Assembly (NCBI GenBank): GCA_963969595.1
Contig: OZ018418.1
Coordinates: 7,507,001 to 7,571,000, forward strand
Source of the DNA: Neckera pumila
Lineage: Eukaryota; Streptophyta; Bryopsida; Hypnales; Neckeraceae
Length of the DNA stretch: 64,000 nucleotides
Direction: 5' to 3'
Every line of letters starts with the position of its first letter. Position 1 is the stretch's first letter. Position numbers and translations under genes: made by a program. Below, in pieces: positions 12,467 to 23,286 of the stretch. Under the pieces are notes generated by a model that was not told the DNA's origin, ran no database searches, and was given only the letters and a program-made list of their open reading frames with translations.

Positions 12467-12916
12467 TGTGGGAGTACGTAATATCAATACTTAGAAATCT
12501 GGATTAGTTTAGGATCAATTCCGTAAACATTTTCAAAATTTTGTAGTAGTAAAGCCGGAAACCGGAACATCTAGTAGAAACTAGGTAGTCAGAAAGTTCC
12601 GGCTCGCTAATATTTGTAGAATAGGTAAGAGACAGACTTCGGCCGGAATTTGTAAACCGGAATGGGATCCGGATTCAGGCAACCTACAAACTAGGGGTCC
12701 GACCTACGAAATCTATAGATCCGTTTGCAATGGCAGCACATTAAGTGACCGGACCAACGGATGTTGGTCATTGGCCGGGTACTTAAGCGCATGGATCTTT
12801 CATTTTCTCCCTTTTTTTTCCGCTCGAGGAGGTATGCGCTTGCAAGTTTTTGGAGCGCATTTTTAGAAGAGTGAAAGAGTGGTGAGTTAGACCGGATAGG
12901 GAGAGAAGGAAAGGAA

Positions 12917-12931
12917 GGTGCCGATTGCACC
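12917..12931 (+). promoter_or_regulatory. Conserved hairpin GGTGCCGATTGCACC upstream of the LTR ORF (unit H)
   Basis: GGTGC and GCACC can pair around a five-base loop, 23 bases before the likely ATG. The same 15 bases occur at the matching place in the other family A LTRs. Confidence 0.6.
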
Positions 12932-12954
12932 GGATTGTAGTACCGAATGGCGGA

Positions 12955-14886
12955 ATGAACGTCAGCATAAGGCTAGAAGACTGTTCCCACTGTCAAGCTC
13001 CTGTACCTGTCGTTCCGGCGAACTCTACTAAGCGCTTAGAGTTAGAAGAAGATCTCTTCAACATAGGGTGTATCGGGTTGATTCGGCACCCTTGGACAGT
13101 TAGAAGTGAGGACTTTCTTTGTGAACTGATTATGGGAACGCCAAATCAGTTTGAAACGATGGCAAGGGGTCGGTGGGCCTCTTGGACGGAAAAGATGTGG
13201 GCGGAGACTTACGGGTTCAAACAGACCGGATCCAGAAATGCGACTCGGACGGACAAGTATTTAGACGGGAAGTTTAAGAAACCAGCGCACCACAAGGAGG
13301 GTTTCGCCATTAGTGACTGCATAGACGAGTGCCACAGGCGGTTGTTAGATTTTCTGATCCCTATCGTGTATCCGAAAAAGCCAACGAGGGTTACGGTTAT
13401 AGTGGCAAATACAATTTTCGGAGCAATCGAGGGACGGGTCGTGAACTGGGTGACCATAATCCACCAGAAGGTGAAGAAGATGGCGGGGGCTATCGACAAG
13501 GCCAAGCAAAGTCCGCTCAGCACCTACTTGTTCCATATGTACCACCATTTTGATTTTATGACCCTGCAGGAACAAGTAGCCTATGAGACCGGGATGCAGA
13601 TCCTGAAATACGGATTCGTGGAAGAGTTGAAGCCGAAGGAAGAAACGCCACAAGAGGAAGAAAAAGAAGAGGAAGATCTGAAATCGAAGCCACTGGAGAG
13701 AAAGAGGAGGCAGAAGACCACCAATCCGGACGCACGAAGAACAAGTCTGGACGTGGCGGAACCGAATCCGTACCTGTCCTAGCCACTATCGAAAACTTTT
13801 GGTGAACTCGACTTCTATGAAACCGGAACCCGATGGATGGTGCAGTGTCAGAAATTGCATACTAACATGGCAAAGGTGATCACAGGCATCGCCAAGGAGT
13901 TGAATGTAGAGACGGACCACTGGACGGAGGGTTAGTTGCTCTCAACCCGGAAGAAAGAGATGGATGCCCTGAAGTTAGTCAGGGATTTGAGGGTGTTGGT
14001 AGAAGAACCGGATCATTAGATTATCCGGTCCGCACTTTACACGAAAAAACTCGATAATGATGGCATTGTTACTGGATCAAAAGTGCTGCAAGTCCTGGTT
14101 GATTACAAGGCTAAAATGAAGATCATCTTGGATAAGATGCGACAGCTGCTAGGTCACTTGGATGTGGCAAAGGAGGACTTTGGGCCACTTCCGGATATCT
14201 TCATGGAGTCCCCAGGCAAACACGGAGCAGGAACTTTTGGAGCATAAGAGGATCCAGGTCTGAAGTCTCTGTTTACATTACCTAAAGCACCTTCATCCAG
14301 TCAGTTCCAGAAGTGGGGCACGGTAAGCACTTTTGTCCCTTCCTCACAGTCTCCAAGGGAAACCGGAAAAGCTGGGCAGAAGTTGTCGATTTAGAGGGAT
14401 TTGTTAGGGGGTTTGGGGACTGTAAATTTGGCGAGAGAACACTCGGAGGAATTCCCTCACATGTAGCAAGCGTCGCCAGCTCGGGGTGGAGAAATGATTG
14501 ACTTGGGAGATCTATCTCTAGAGGTGACACCGAAAGCCAGGTCAGAAACCCGGGTGAAGAAGAGGATGGAAATAGTGGAAGCCGAGGTCACGGATCCGGA
14601 TGAAGAACTCGAGACTGTGGAGCCTGAGAAGCAACTAAAACTCTGGAAGTCTGAGAAGCGGAAATCGGAAGCTAAGAAGCCGGTGAAACAATAGATTGAA
14701 GACTCCGAATCTGGTGAATTTGAGTCAGGATCAGAGTCTAAGGACAAAATGGAGGAGGAGGAGACGTCTCCTACGACCCGTCAGAATCCGTCTTGAGCCA
14801 CCAAGATGACGTCAGCGAAGAGTTCCGGTAAGCCGACAGCCAAACAGGGACCAAGAAGTTCAAAGAAATCCCGGGTAGACAAGTAG
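12955..14886 (+). pseudogene. LTR-encoded protein (unit H), 644-codon span
   Basis: The ATG at 12955 opens a frame that runs clean to 13782. It then continues, with stops and shifts, to a tail reading KKSRVDK and a stop at 14884-14886, the position of the KKSRRK stop in other copies. The first 230 residues form the conserved domain: an EEDL start, a TPNQF motif, a W-rich stretch, then R.LLDFLIPIVYPKKPTRVT, NTIFGAIEGR.VNW and SPLSTYLF.MYHH, ending LKYG. Next come an acidic lysine-rich stretch, a helical region (LQVLVDYKAKMK) and a basic end. No gag, protease or RT motif is present. The domain is faintly like the plant-transposon-associated ORFs of Tat/Ogre-type elements. Function unknown. Confidence 0.65.
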
Positions 14887-16924
14887 TTAGAAGGGAATTA
14901 TTTGTAAAAGGTGGGTTAGAATTTAGATAGTTTAGTTCCGGAATTGGATTCCAATCATGGGCCTAGTTTCCGGAAACTTAGGGATAAGGACTTTCTGGAT
15001 TATTCGGGATTTCCTTGGTGTGTGCGGTTGCCCCGGTTTGTGGGAAGCCCTTTTTTACTTTTAGGGTGTTGACTTTGATTTTGTTTTGGGTTTTCAAGGG
15101 CGGGCAAGTTAGTTGCCCCTCATTCCCTCTTAGTTGATATTCAATTGTATTTCATTCCCTTTTTGAAATCTGAGCCTTCGGGTGTGCATTTTGGCTCTAT
15201 CAGTGTATCTGGATCGTGTCGATCTGTAGTCTGGATCGTGTTGATCTGTAGTCTGGGTGTTAGAAGGAAAGGACGGGTGAGGAGGAATCCGGATTTAGGA
15301 GAATGCGGTCTGATCGAGAGTGTTCTACTGGAATGTTGTTGGATTGTTGACTTAGGAGCTGCGCACAGTGTCTTTAAATTACCAGAAGAGTAGTCCGGAT
15401 CACAAAGTAGCGGGGAAGCGAGTCCGATTGTCAACCCATGCAGAGGTAAGCGCCTGCCCAAGGAAGCCCCCACCTTTCCGGAAGATCTGCCAACCTCAGA
15501 ATTCATTTAACATCTAGAAAGATTACACCCCCGCATTTGTTCCGGGCTCTAAGATCTGTCGTTGTAGTAAGGGAGGGTGAAGTACTCCTGAGTGACCTGC
15601 TGCCCGGAATCACCATCCAGAAGTTGTGAGGATCCAGATCTCTTCCTCTTGTTGCAACACCTTGAATACTTGGGTGTTTTTGTTTGTATTTGTTAGAATT
15701 GTAGGAGAACCAGAGTGGTAAAGTCCCTACCCTTCAAAGATCAACTAGTGGACCCTCTGAAGGTAAAACAGAGGTATCGAAAACCGGATTGGAAGAAGAC
15801 ACGTAAATCGGATTCCGGATAGGTTGGGTTCTGGGTTTGTGTTCCGGACTGTGAAAGTATCCGGAAAATGGTAAGTTGGTGAGAAGAAAGAAAGAAAGAA
15901 AAGCCGGATAGCTAGAGTATGCTGCATATATCTTGGAAATTCCCTAGAACAATATTCCGTGTCGTTTTAGTACAAAATTGGGACTAAAGATACTTACGTC
16001 TAGACTGTACGTAAGACATGAAGTTCAAGCGACTCAAGCGGATCAATTTGACAAAGACGGTGAAGACCGTGAAGAGTTTGGAGAAGATGATGCCTATGTC
16101 GGACCTTTACAGGGCCGCCCACAACCTTCTTTCAGGGTAATTTGGGATGTTTTTGATGGCTACTTCCTTGTAGTAAGGCCAGCAAATGGTGACAGTCATC
16201 CAGTTTGGATTGCAAGGGCATTGTCTGATCCACATTATAACCCTCATAAGCCGAATTGTGTGTGCATGCAGTATTTTTGTCCAACATCAAGAGATGAGGA
16301 TGTTCAGAACTTCTACACTAGCTGGGATGACAAAAGAGGTCTGCGTTGGAAGGTTGATGAAACCGAACCACCACTTTAGCAGCATACAGAAGCACTTATG
16401 ACAACATGGAAGTCTAGAATTCAAAAAGATACCACAAAGTACATGATCAAGTTTCTTGCTACTCAAATTGAAGTCATCAAGCAAAATTTGGCTTTAATTC
16501 CTTCGTCTTAAACGCGGCAGTGGATCGTTGATTTTGTGAGATTCTGACTACCTGTCAGTAATATATTATAGATTGCTATTTGGTATTTAGATGTTTACAA
16601 TAATTATGCTTTCACATGATTGTGGGATAATAATAATATTATGTTTTATCCTAGATGTGAGGTAGTAGTTTAAGATTTATGAATGTTTTTGTGCTGATTT
16701 CCATGTAAACGACTAGAATTATGGATTTGTAGTGGTGAATATATGTTTGGGGAATGTATTTGCGATCTTTACATTGCAAATGCAATGTGTACACCATATT
16801 AATATATTTTGTATTTACAATATTATTTTTACGTGGTTGTGAAATGAATGTCATTTATGACATGAAACAATGCAATATTTGTTGAAGGACATGTATTATT
16901 TGCAAGACTGATTGTTTGATGTTG

Positions 16925-17880
16925 GTTTCTATTTGCTTTTGTAGGGCAATGACGCATTGGCTACATCCATTGCCATCCATGACAATGATTCACGTGGATT
17001 GGCGCCTCCTACTTGCAATTATAAAGAGCAAAGTATGACGTCTAACGTCCTCCAACATACTCTACCTCAATGCAATTCATTGGGGTTGGTAAACACCAAG
17101 ACAAGTCACATGACATAAACTGTCCGCCAATTCATTTTGGATGTCATCCGTGGGACGCATAGGAAGAGGGGTCCTTAAAGAAGCAAAGGTTGGTGATGGC
17201 AAGCAAAAGATCCTCAAAATGTATAGAATACAATCGCAGGCCTGAATTACTCATGGCAATGAAGAAGTTGAAGAGCAAAACACACTTGTAGTAGTTGCAT
17301 GTAGCATAGAATAGTTCTTTTCAAGAAATTGTAAATATTCAAATGTTATATTTGATACACTGCGGTGTGTAAGAGTTTTTTTTCAAGGAAAGTGGAATTT
17401 CTTGTTTCCATAATTTTCTATGCTGGGGTTTCTTGATGCCTATCCGTTGTGGATTTAGTTGTTGCTTATAATTTCTATGGATTTCATTCTTCAATCACTT
17501 AAATTGCCTCTTTACTAGCAATTGACTTGCAATGGTGGTGATGTCTCCAGCACAATCTCCAATGAACATGTACTTTACTACTAACATTGCAACAGCTTAT
17601 GGATTCATTTACTTATACAAAGTCACATTTTGTAGTGATTGTAAATATATAGATTAAATATATGTACATTCATTAAGTACTTTTATAAAATGAAATGTAA
17701 TTTGTAATTACTGCATGGTATTGGAGAATTCTCCTATTGTATGTGTACTTTGTGTGTCACTGCATTGCTTATTTTGTATTTAAAGAGAGCAATTTCTCTT
17801 CAATTTTTGGTTTGTAGTGCTTTCTAAAACTCCCATTTCCCTAGAAAACTCTCACTTTAATGAAAATGGTGTTATGTATG
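16925..17880 (+). repeat. Long dispersed repeat, copy 2 (partner 3380-4925)
   Basis: It contains the coding block seen at 3395-3724, after a TTTTGTAG acceptor-like site at 16943. The block reads TSIAI, NSLGLV, HPWDA and SLKKQR and ends KSKTHL with a stop at about 17290. The non-coding sequence that follows also matches copy 1, with about 590 bp less in the middle. Stops (for example within HPWDA.EEG near 17160) show it is no longer coding. Confidence 0.6.
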
Positions 17881-18690
17881 CAACACTACTTGGCCTTAGT
17901 TTCTTCAAAGAAGTGCGTCTTTGTTTTTCAATAGTAGGCCACAACCATAAAGACATTGATTAGAGATTTAGTGTCATTTCCAATTTATTGAAAAAGAGAG
18001 ACATAGATACACTAAAAGAGATTTTGCAACTAGTAGAGAAAAGAGCATCATTAGTATACAAATGCTTTTGTGAGTGCTTGCAAGCTTGAGCACATTTGAG
18101 CTTTGGAAGGCATTTATCACACCTTGTTTGTCACAAGGGATGAATCAATTGATAGGCATATTAAAATTTCTACACCACATGAGGTTCTATGTGGAAAATG
18201 GATTGGTCCTTGTACAACATAAACATTTTAGCTCAAACAAGTAGGCTTGACAAGAGGTCAATTGTGTTTGAACTTACTACCAAGCATAGTACAAAGACCA
18301 TACCTTGCAATTGATCAAAGATAATCAAAACCACAAGACAAATTTTTTGCATATAAAGAAAAATTGACATTGAGAGGCATAAATTGGATGAAGAATTTGC
18401 AAGCTGTGGAGAAGACAAGGAAATTCAAAGATTATTTGGAGCATTTCCCGCAACCAAATAGAGAAGTCTTTTGTGATTTACCATTTTGGCCGAGCAATGT
18501 ATGGAACGACACAAAGATGGTAATATTGAACCGGATATTGGAGAAGCAACTACAAATTATAGCGCAGTAGCCAATGCGGAGGGGATTAAAACTGGAAGTG
18601 TAGCTGTGGACTTGATTATAGCAACATTGCCTAATCCAGAGAAAAGGAGGTTTTTTGGACCTCACAAGAAGCATCAAGGAGAGTAATTGG
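17855..18690 (+). pseudogene. DUF7869-type C-terminal fragment, second locus
   Basis: From 17858 the frame reads ENGVMYATLLGL.FFKEV then SIVGHNHKDID at about 17930-17970. It aligns with the VGHTHNNID block of the first locus and continues as RFSVISNLLKKRD and an IDTLKEI helix before a stop near 18086. A stop directly after HKDID marks decay. Frames at 18364-18686 (LEHFPQP, DLPFWPS, then PNPEKRRFFGPHKKHQ) look like the downstream part of the same gene in shifted frames. The two loci are clearly diverged, not a recent duplication. Confidence 0.55.
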
Positions 18691-18872
18691 AGGGAGGAAT
18701 AAAGGCAAAAGAAATGAATCTGAACCAGATGTAGTAGAAGGTGAAAATAAAGATCCTTTTCCTTTGTTCAATCTGGAGAATGATGTTGTTGTGAGCTTGT
18801 TTGTGGATTTTATTATAGAATTGAAGGAAATTACACAAAGAGTACCATTTTATGTGAAAAAGGCGCTGGAAT

Positions 18873-19178
18873 TTGATAAAGGAGGTGAACCTCAAAGATG
18901 AAGGTTTTGGGTATTGGCCAGCTATGAGACCCAAAGTGCAAGAAGAGGCAGGTAATAACAGAGTAAGGTACACAAGTTATACAGAAGCTACGTCTGATGA
19001 GAAATTTTCCTGGATTGAAAAGGAAGCTACCACATATTCATGGATGGATGTCACTTTTAGCAGAAGGAGTGGCCATGTAGTACGTTCTAATATTATAGTG
19101 CATGATGTGCAAACAGAAGAGACAGTGGTCATTCCGCAAGAGGCAAAATTGCACCTTGTGGAGTACATAGCAATGTAG
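18873..19178 (+). pseudogene. Possible last exon of the second DUF7869 locus
   Basis: An open stretch of about 100 codons begins near an AAGGAGGTGAACC sequence and includes GFGYWPAMRP, a WIEKEATTYSWMDV segment and HLVEYIAM before a stop. I do not recognise the domain. A 'pathway-to-solvent' segment followed by tryptophans sits at a comparable distance from the VGHxH motif in the first locus (WDVFDGYFLVVRPANGD), so it may be the diverged counterpart. Confidence 0.3.
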
Positions 19179-19198
19179 ATGGAAGACCTAAATGACAA

Positions 19199-19945
19199 AT
19201 GCTAGCAAAATGATTTGGATATGTATTAGAGAAGTATCGTGTACTTTAATTACAAGTGATTATATAGTATGGAGTATTACAAATATCCATCGGACAATTT
19301 TTTATAAAATAAGTGAACCATGTATTTGAAAATTTCCACCCCCCCAAATAATTTGAAAGTGTCTTTTTTGGTTAGCAATTAAACCAAGTGCAATCCCACA
19401 CTCCAAAGTGCAAACATATTTACTTCGGTGTTAGTAATAGTTTTATATAGTAGTAAGTGGTACAAAAATGGTAGTAAAATTGTTGTAAACAAGGCTAATC
19501 AAAATTCTCCTAAGTTTTGCTATTGCATGGTGAAATTATGGTAAATTCACAATATATCTATAGTGAATTTTGGCAAATCACCACACAATCATATGATAGT
19601 GAATAAGTCAAAGTTTTGTGTATAGTGAGCTAAAATCTTTTCATATTTTTGGATATATAGTTGCATTTATTGTTTCTTTAATTTCTGTCAAAATCATTCA
19701 TTGACCACTTTTAGACTGCTTGAGCAATTCAGGGTTAAAGTGGGATGTTTATAAGCATCCTTCTAAGCATTGCTCCAAGTTTTCAAGATGTTTGTACACC
19801 TCTAATCATTTTTCAACAAATTTTCCATAAAAGCTAAAAAGAAGTTGCAATTTTGGTTTATATTTTTGAACTCTTATTGAATTGGTTATGAATTTTTGAA
19901 GTTGGAATTGAAAGGTACTCCATAAATGCTCCAAAAATTTCTATT
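19199..19945. other. AT-rich intergenic DNA
   Basis: No gene, repeat array or structured element was seen in this stretch. A similar empty stretch lies at 20108-21656 on the other side of the CACTA-like MITE; it contains only scattered A/T runs and short chance frames. Confidence 0.5.
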
Positions 19946-20104
19946 CACTATGAGAAATCCGTGTTTGGGAGGATGGTTTCACTATTTTTTGAAATGCATT
20001 TTTGTAGACATTAAATAAAACAACCCATTTTTTATTTAATGTCCACAAAAATGCGTTCCAAAAAATTGTGAAAGCATCCTAAAAAATATAGGTTTCTTAT
20101 AGTG
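19946..20104. mobile_element. CACTA-like fold-back MITE (159 bp)
   Basis: The element begins CACTATGAGAAATCC and ends GGTTTCTTATAGTG, whose complement is CACTATAAGAAACC. The two halves are inverted copies over most of their length, including TGCATTTTTGTAGACATT against AATGTCCACAAAAATGCG. It is flanked by ATT on both sides (19943-19945, 20105-20107), the 3-bp duplication typical of CACTA (En/Spm) elements, whose plant ends are commonly CACTACAAGAAA. It is non-coding. A truncated relative lies at 35165-35241. Confidence 0.85.
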
Positions 20105-20107
20105 ATT

Positions 20108-21656
20108 TTTGTATCTAGCCAACATTTAATATATTTATTACCAGAATTTGATGTGGTTATTTTCCACCACAATCATGTTATTGCTATTAGTATTCTAAAA
20201 TATGAATTATATTAGAGATGAGGACCACAAAGTCCATTCCTCACTTGGACCTTTTCAAAAGAGTCCATTCTTCACCAAATTTAGAACTAATTATATATTC
20301 TACAAGCTAAAGACATGGAAAGAAATATCTTAAAATTTGAAGTAAAAATAATTGCCCTACCATCCTTTAATATTTGTCAAAGACAATTTTGCACTTACAA
20401 TTCATAAGGAATTTGCCATGCTCATCAATATCAATAATATTATTTTGCCTCTAAGTTGCACTTTAGAATTTGAAAGTGCTTCAAATCAAGCAAGCGCCTT
20501 GTAGATTGATAGTGGATTGGTTTTGAATTAGTGGAACTTTGGTAGTGGGTTTATAACAATTTTTGGAGCCTTTTAATTATGATTTTTCATTTATTATCTC
20601 TAATTTTTTTACTAGTTTTTCTCTTTGTTTGATATGCCTCAAAATTTAACACCTTTTGTTTCTCTTTCATAGCTTTCAGAATGTATTGTTAGTTGTAAAA
20701 TTTGGTGAAGTGTTGACTATGTGAGGAAGCGTCTCAATGAGGAATGGATCTTTTTGTCCCCGACTCTTTTTTTCTACTATTGGAGTATTAAAATTCTTTG
20801 GCGGTTGTACGTAGCAGTGCCACAGGGGGTGCACTTAGTATATCTAATCCAAACTACGTGCGACCAAAACTTTGTACCCCCTATATTATATCCTAAAATT
20901 TAAATAAATGAAAACAAAAATAATATGAATATATTTTTCTAATTTGAAAGTTTATATTTTGAATTATTGGTATTTCTATTTGCTAATGATAATTAGTTAC
21001 AAATTTTTGAAGTAAATAGATACACTGCAGAACTGAAAAATAACTTTCACACCCCTATATTATATCCTAAAAATTGTCTAAAAAATGAACAAAAAATTCC
21101 TAAAAATAACTCTCTATTGAAAGCTCATTTTGAGTTGAATATTGATGCAACGGTCATCTAAATGTGTTCTCTATAAATAAGCCATTTTAGGTTCATTTTC
21201 AACCTCTTCTAGAAAGCATTCCATATTTCATTTGAGTTGGAAATTTTGGCAATAGAAACCTATAGTCATTACCAAACAATGCTCAAAATTTTAGGTTGAA
21301 ATTATAGTTTATTAGAAACCACTTGTTCGCACGTGGTTTGTAGTAGTAGAACCAAGTGCCCTCCCCGAGAGCAGTGCAAAGCCTTAGAACTTAGTACTAA
21401 ATATAGTATAATATTAATAGATATAACATTATTTTATTCAATTTTATATAATACATTTATTTCTTATATGATTCATGTTTGTTGTTTGCAAACCTCACAA
21501 TGCCCTATTGTATTTGTATATTAAGTGTTTGAGTTTTGATGTGTAGGGTAACAACCTTGTGGGAAGGGCTTATGCAAATGAGGGATTCATTGAGGCCGGT
21601 AGGCCATGGTTGGGCCCTTCTTTTGTGTAAGGCCTTCCACGAGGTCGTTGCCCAGT
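20108..21656. other. AT-rich intergenic DNA, no gene seen
   Basis: Only short frames occur. The phrase ACACCCCTATATTATATCCTAAAA occurs twice in part (about 20874 and 21049), hinting at a small local duplication. A less AT-rich stretch at 21540-21650 shows no protein similarity I recognise. Confidence 0.45.
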
Positions 21657-21660
21657 TTAA

Positions 21661-22577
21661 CCCCTAAAGGCCCAAGGCCATTTTTCTGCCAAAATCCACT
21701 CAAAACTACCATTTCTATAGCAAAGAGCAAAAATAAATTTTAAATTTGTTTTTTGCATATTTAACCATAGGATCTTTTACTACATTAGTGTAAGAATGTG
21801 TGGAAGAAATTTTAAAAACTTTTACCGTGTAGATTGCAAGATATTTGCATTTAAAGTGAAAGAATCAAGTTTTTTTGTACCTTGTTCAACTACATTTTTG
21901 GCTTTGAACCTTTTTAACTTAAATTTTTTGCTATAATAATTTTGAATTTCTAATTTTATATGATGAAAAATTGAGTTGAGAATGTAGGAAAAAACTTCAA
22001 AAACGAAACATTTAGTTTTCACTCATTAGAATTTGTTAAGTAGAAGTAGGTTTAAGATTGAAGGAAAAATGAAATCATTAATAGCTCTAAGATAGGGTTG
22101 AAATATACTAATCTCAATGGTGAGATTGTTCTAACAAGAAATCTTAACCTTGTGTAACTTTTTTTTTTTAAAATGTCAAAATTGAGTTCAAAAATGAATC
22201 CTACAGGTTATTTTTTCAAGAAGATGCTCTAATTGTCCAAAAAACAAGATTGTCCATAACTTTTGCATAACAAATCCAAATGGAATGAATCAAAGCTTCC
22301 ATGTAGATGAAAATAAAATCTATATGAAAAAAAAAATTCAAAATTTAATTTTAAAGTTTTTGTGAGGTTTTTTCCTGCCCGCCAAACTAAAATTTGGAGT
22401 TTTTCTACCGTAACTTTTGCTACCGGGCACCGATTGAAATAAAAACTACATTTTTGGAAAGCTAATGTGATTCTCTATCTTCACGAAAAAATTCAAAAAA
22501 TTACAACAAATATTGAGATCATAGGAGCCTGACTGAAATCCATTTTGTCCCTCGAGGGGACAATGGGCCTTTAGGAA
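21661..22577. mobile_element. TTAA-flanked MITE, copy 3
   Basis: The left flank TTAA (21657-21660) is followed by CCCCTAAAGGCCCA. The right end is TGGGCCTTTAGGAA followed by TTAA (22578-22581). The two termini agree over twelve bases apart from two transitions. The interior is AT-rich, with no transposase. The interior recurs in reverse orientation at 31077-32497. Confidence 0.8.
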
Positions 22578-22581
22578 TTAA

Positions 22582-23286
22582 AGATGCAGCAACAACTATT
22601 TCTTTTACTAGAGTATTTCTTTACTGGATTTCTTTATTGCTCACACCTTTTTGCATGGAAGAAATGAAGATAAAAGGAAAAAAAAAAAATTGAGTGGAAG
22701 GCGCCATCCACTCATCATGAGGCGGTGTGACACATCGGGTAAGGTGCCATCCGCTCCTTCAGTAAAGTCGTTGCCGGGTCTTTACGTCTACAGCAACTGT
22801 CAGGAAAACCTGAAATGTCCGTGTCCTGTGAAAGAGCTGTGCACGAAGCTCGCAAGCGTAGAGTAATCGCTCCCAACGTTCCCTCATGGACTCTGTTGCC
22901 ACGCTGTCTATGCAGAAAAGAAATGGCCCGGAAGATGATGCACGAGGCACGCCTTTGAAGCCCCTTGAAGAAATACCAAACTGCAGAACCGGCGCAATTC
23001 CCGACGTATCGGGCTTTGCTGTGCTCAAATATCTTCACGGCAGCAGGAGAAAGCACCGTCGAAGCACTCGCCCCACACCCTGCGGTCCTGCGGACTAATT
23101 TAGGATCACGTGATGTAAAAGTAGACTGGTCTACCAATGCGTCACTTTTTCGGACCGTATATTCAAGATTGCGTCAGTCAGACCAAATAAGCGTCGTCCT
23201 TATTTGATTAAGGGTTAAAGAGCAAAAATTAACGTCGATTCAGGTCTAAGCGGTAGCTTTACAGGTTGCGTGATTCGACGTTTGCA
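22582..23286. other. Less AT-rich region upstream of SPO11-2
   Basis: The base composition changes sharply at about 22640 to a mixed, gene-like composition that continues through the SPO11-2 locus. It likely contains the promoter and 5' leader. No TATA box at a convincing distance stands out. Overlapping frames on both strands (up to 140 codons on the minus strand at 22715-23137) resemble nothing known. Confidence 0.4.

Larger units (their letters stand above)
12467..16018 (+). mobile_element. Solo LTR, Ty3/gypsy family A, with internal ORF (unit H)
   Basis: The unit starts TGTGGGAGTACG and ends GTACGTAAGACA, is 3,552 bp long, and is flanked by a perfect TGAAG duplication. It has no second terminal repeat, no pol genes and no primer-binding site, so it behaves as a solo LTR left by recombination between two LTRs. 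Its tail shares landmarks with units at 40, 44, 48 and 52 kb: ATCTGTCGTTGTAGTAAGG, CCTCTGAAGGTAAAACAGAGG, AATTCCCT.G..CAATA and GATACTTACG. It is closest to the unit at 40392 in ORF length and upstream wording. Confidence 0.85.
10067..16512 (+). pseudogene. DUF7869-type protein (transposase-like), split by an LTR insertion
   Basis: In order on the plus strand: an N-terminal block (10067-10555) of unknown type with an acidic start; a block with a Cys/His-rich start and a PMCMQAWMHILGV segment (about 10610-10915); a PPTFQWKGK segment near 11045; a Cys motif with AQCAICDKLQALR (11190-11235); then AHGHADVHY, an NVQMDN-like strand and VGHTHNNIDALFGKWS (about 11860-11905). That last motif, VGHTHxxID, is the hallmark I associate with the DUF7869 family found in plants and animals. 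The C-terminal part runs to 12466, stops at the LTR unit, and resumes in frame at 16024 to a stop at 16509. Several frameshifts and stops (for example 10556) show decay. The family may derive from transposases, but its chemistry is not established. Confidence 0.7.

Noticed and set aside
12917..12931. GGTGCCGATTGCACC as a tRNA primer-binding site
   Set aside because: It lies well inside the LTR and before the ORF, not directly after a CA end, and it is a palindrome and not a recognisable tRNA 3' complement.
12467..16018. Treating the TG...CA units as full non-autonomous LTR elements with their own LTRs
   Set aside because: No direct repeat was found between the beginning and the end of any unit apart from the local doubling in unit A, and no primer-binding site or polypurine tract lies inside. 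Unit B's position after pol fits an LTR.
22715..23137. 140-codon minus-strand frame upstream of SPO11-2
   Set aside because: There is no family resemblance, and frames of similar length overlap it on the plus strand. It probably reflects lower AT content.
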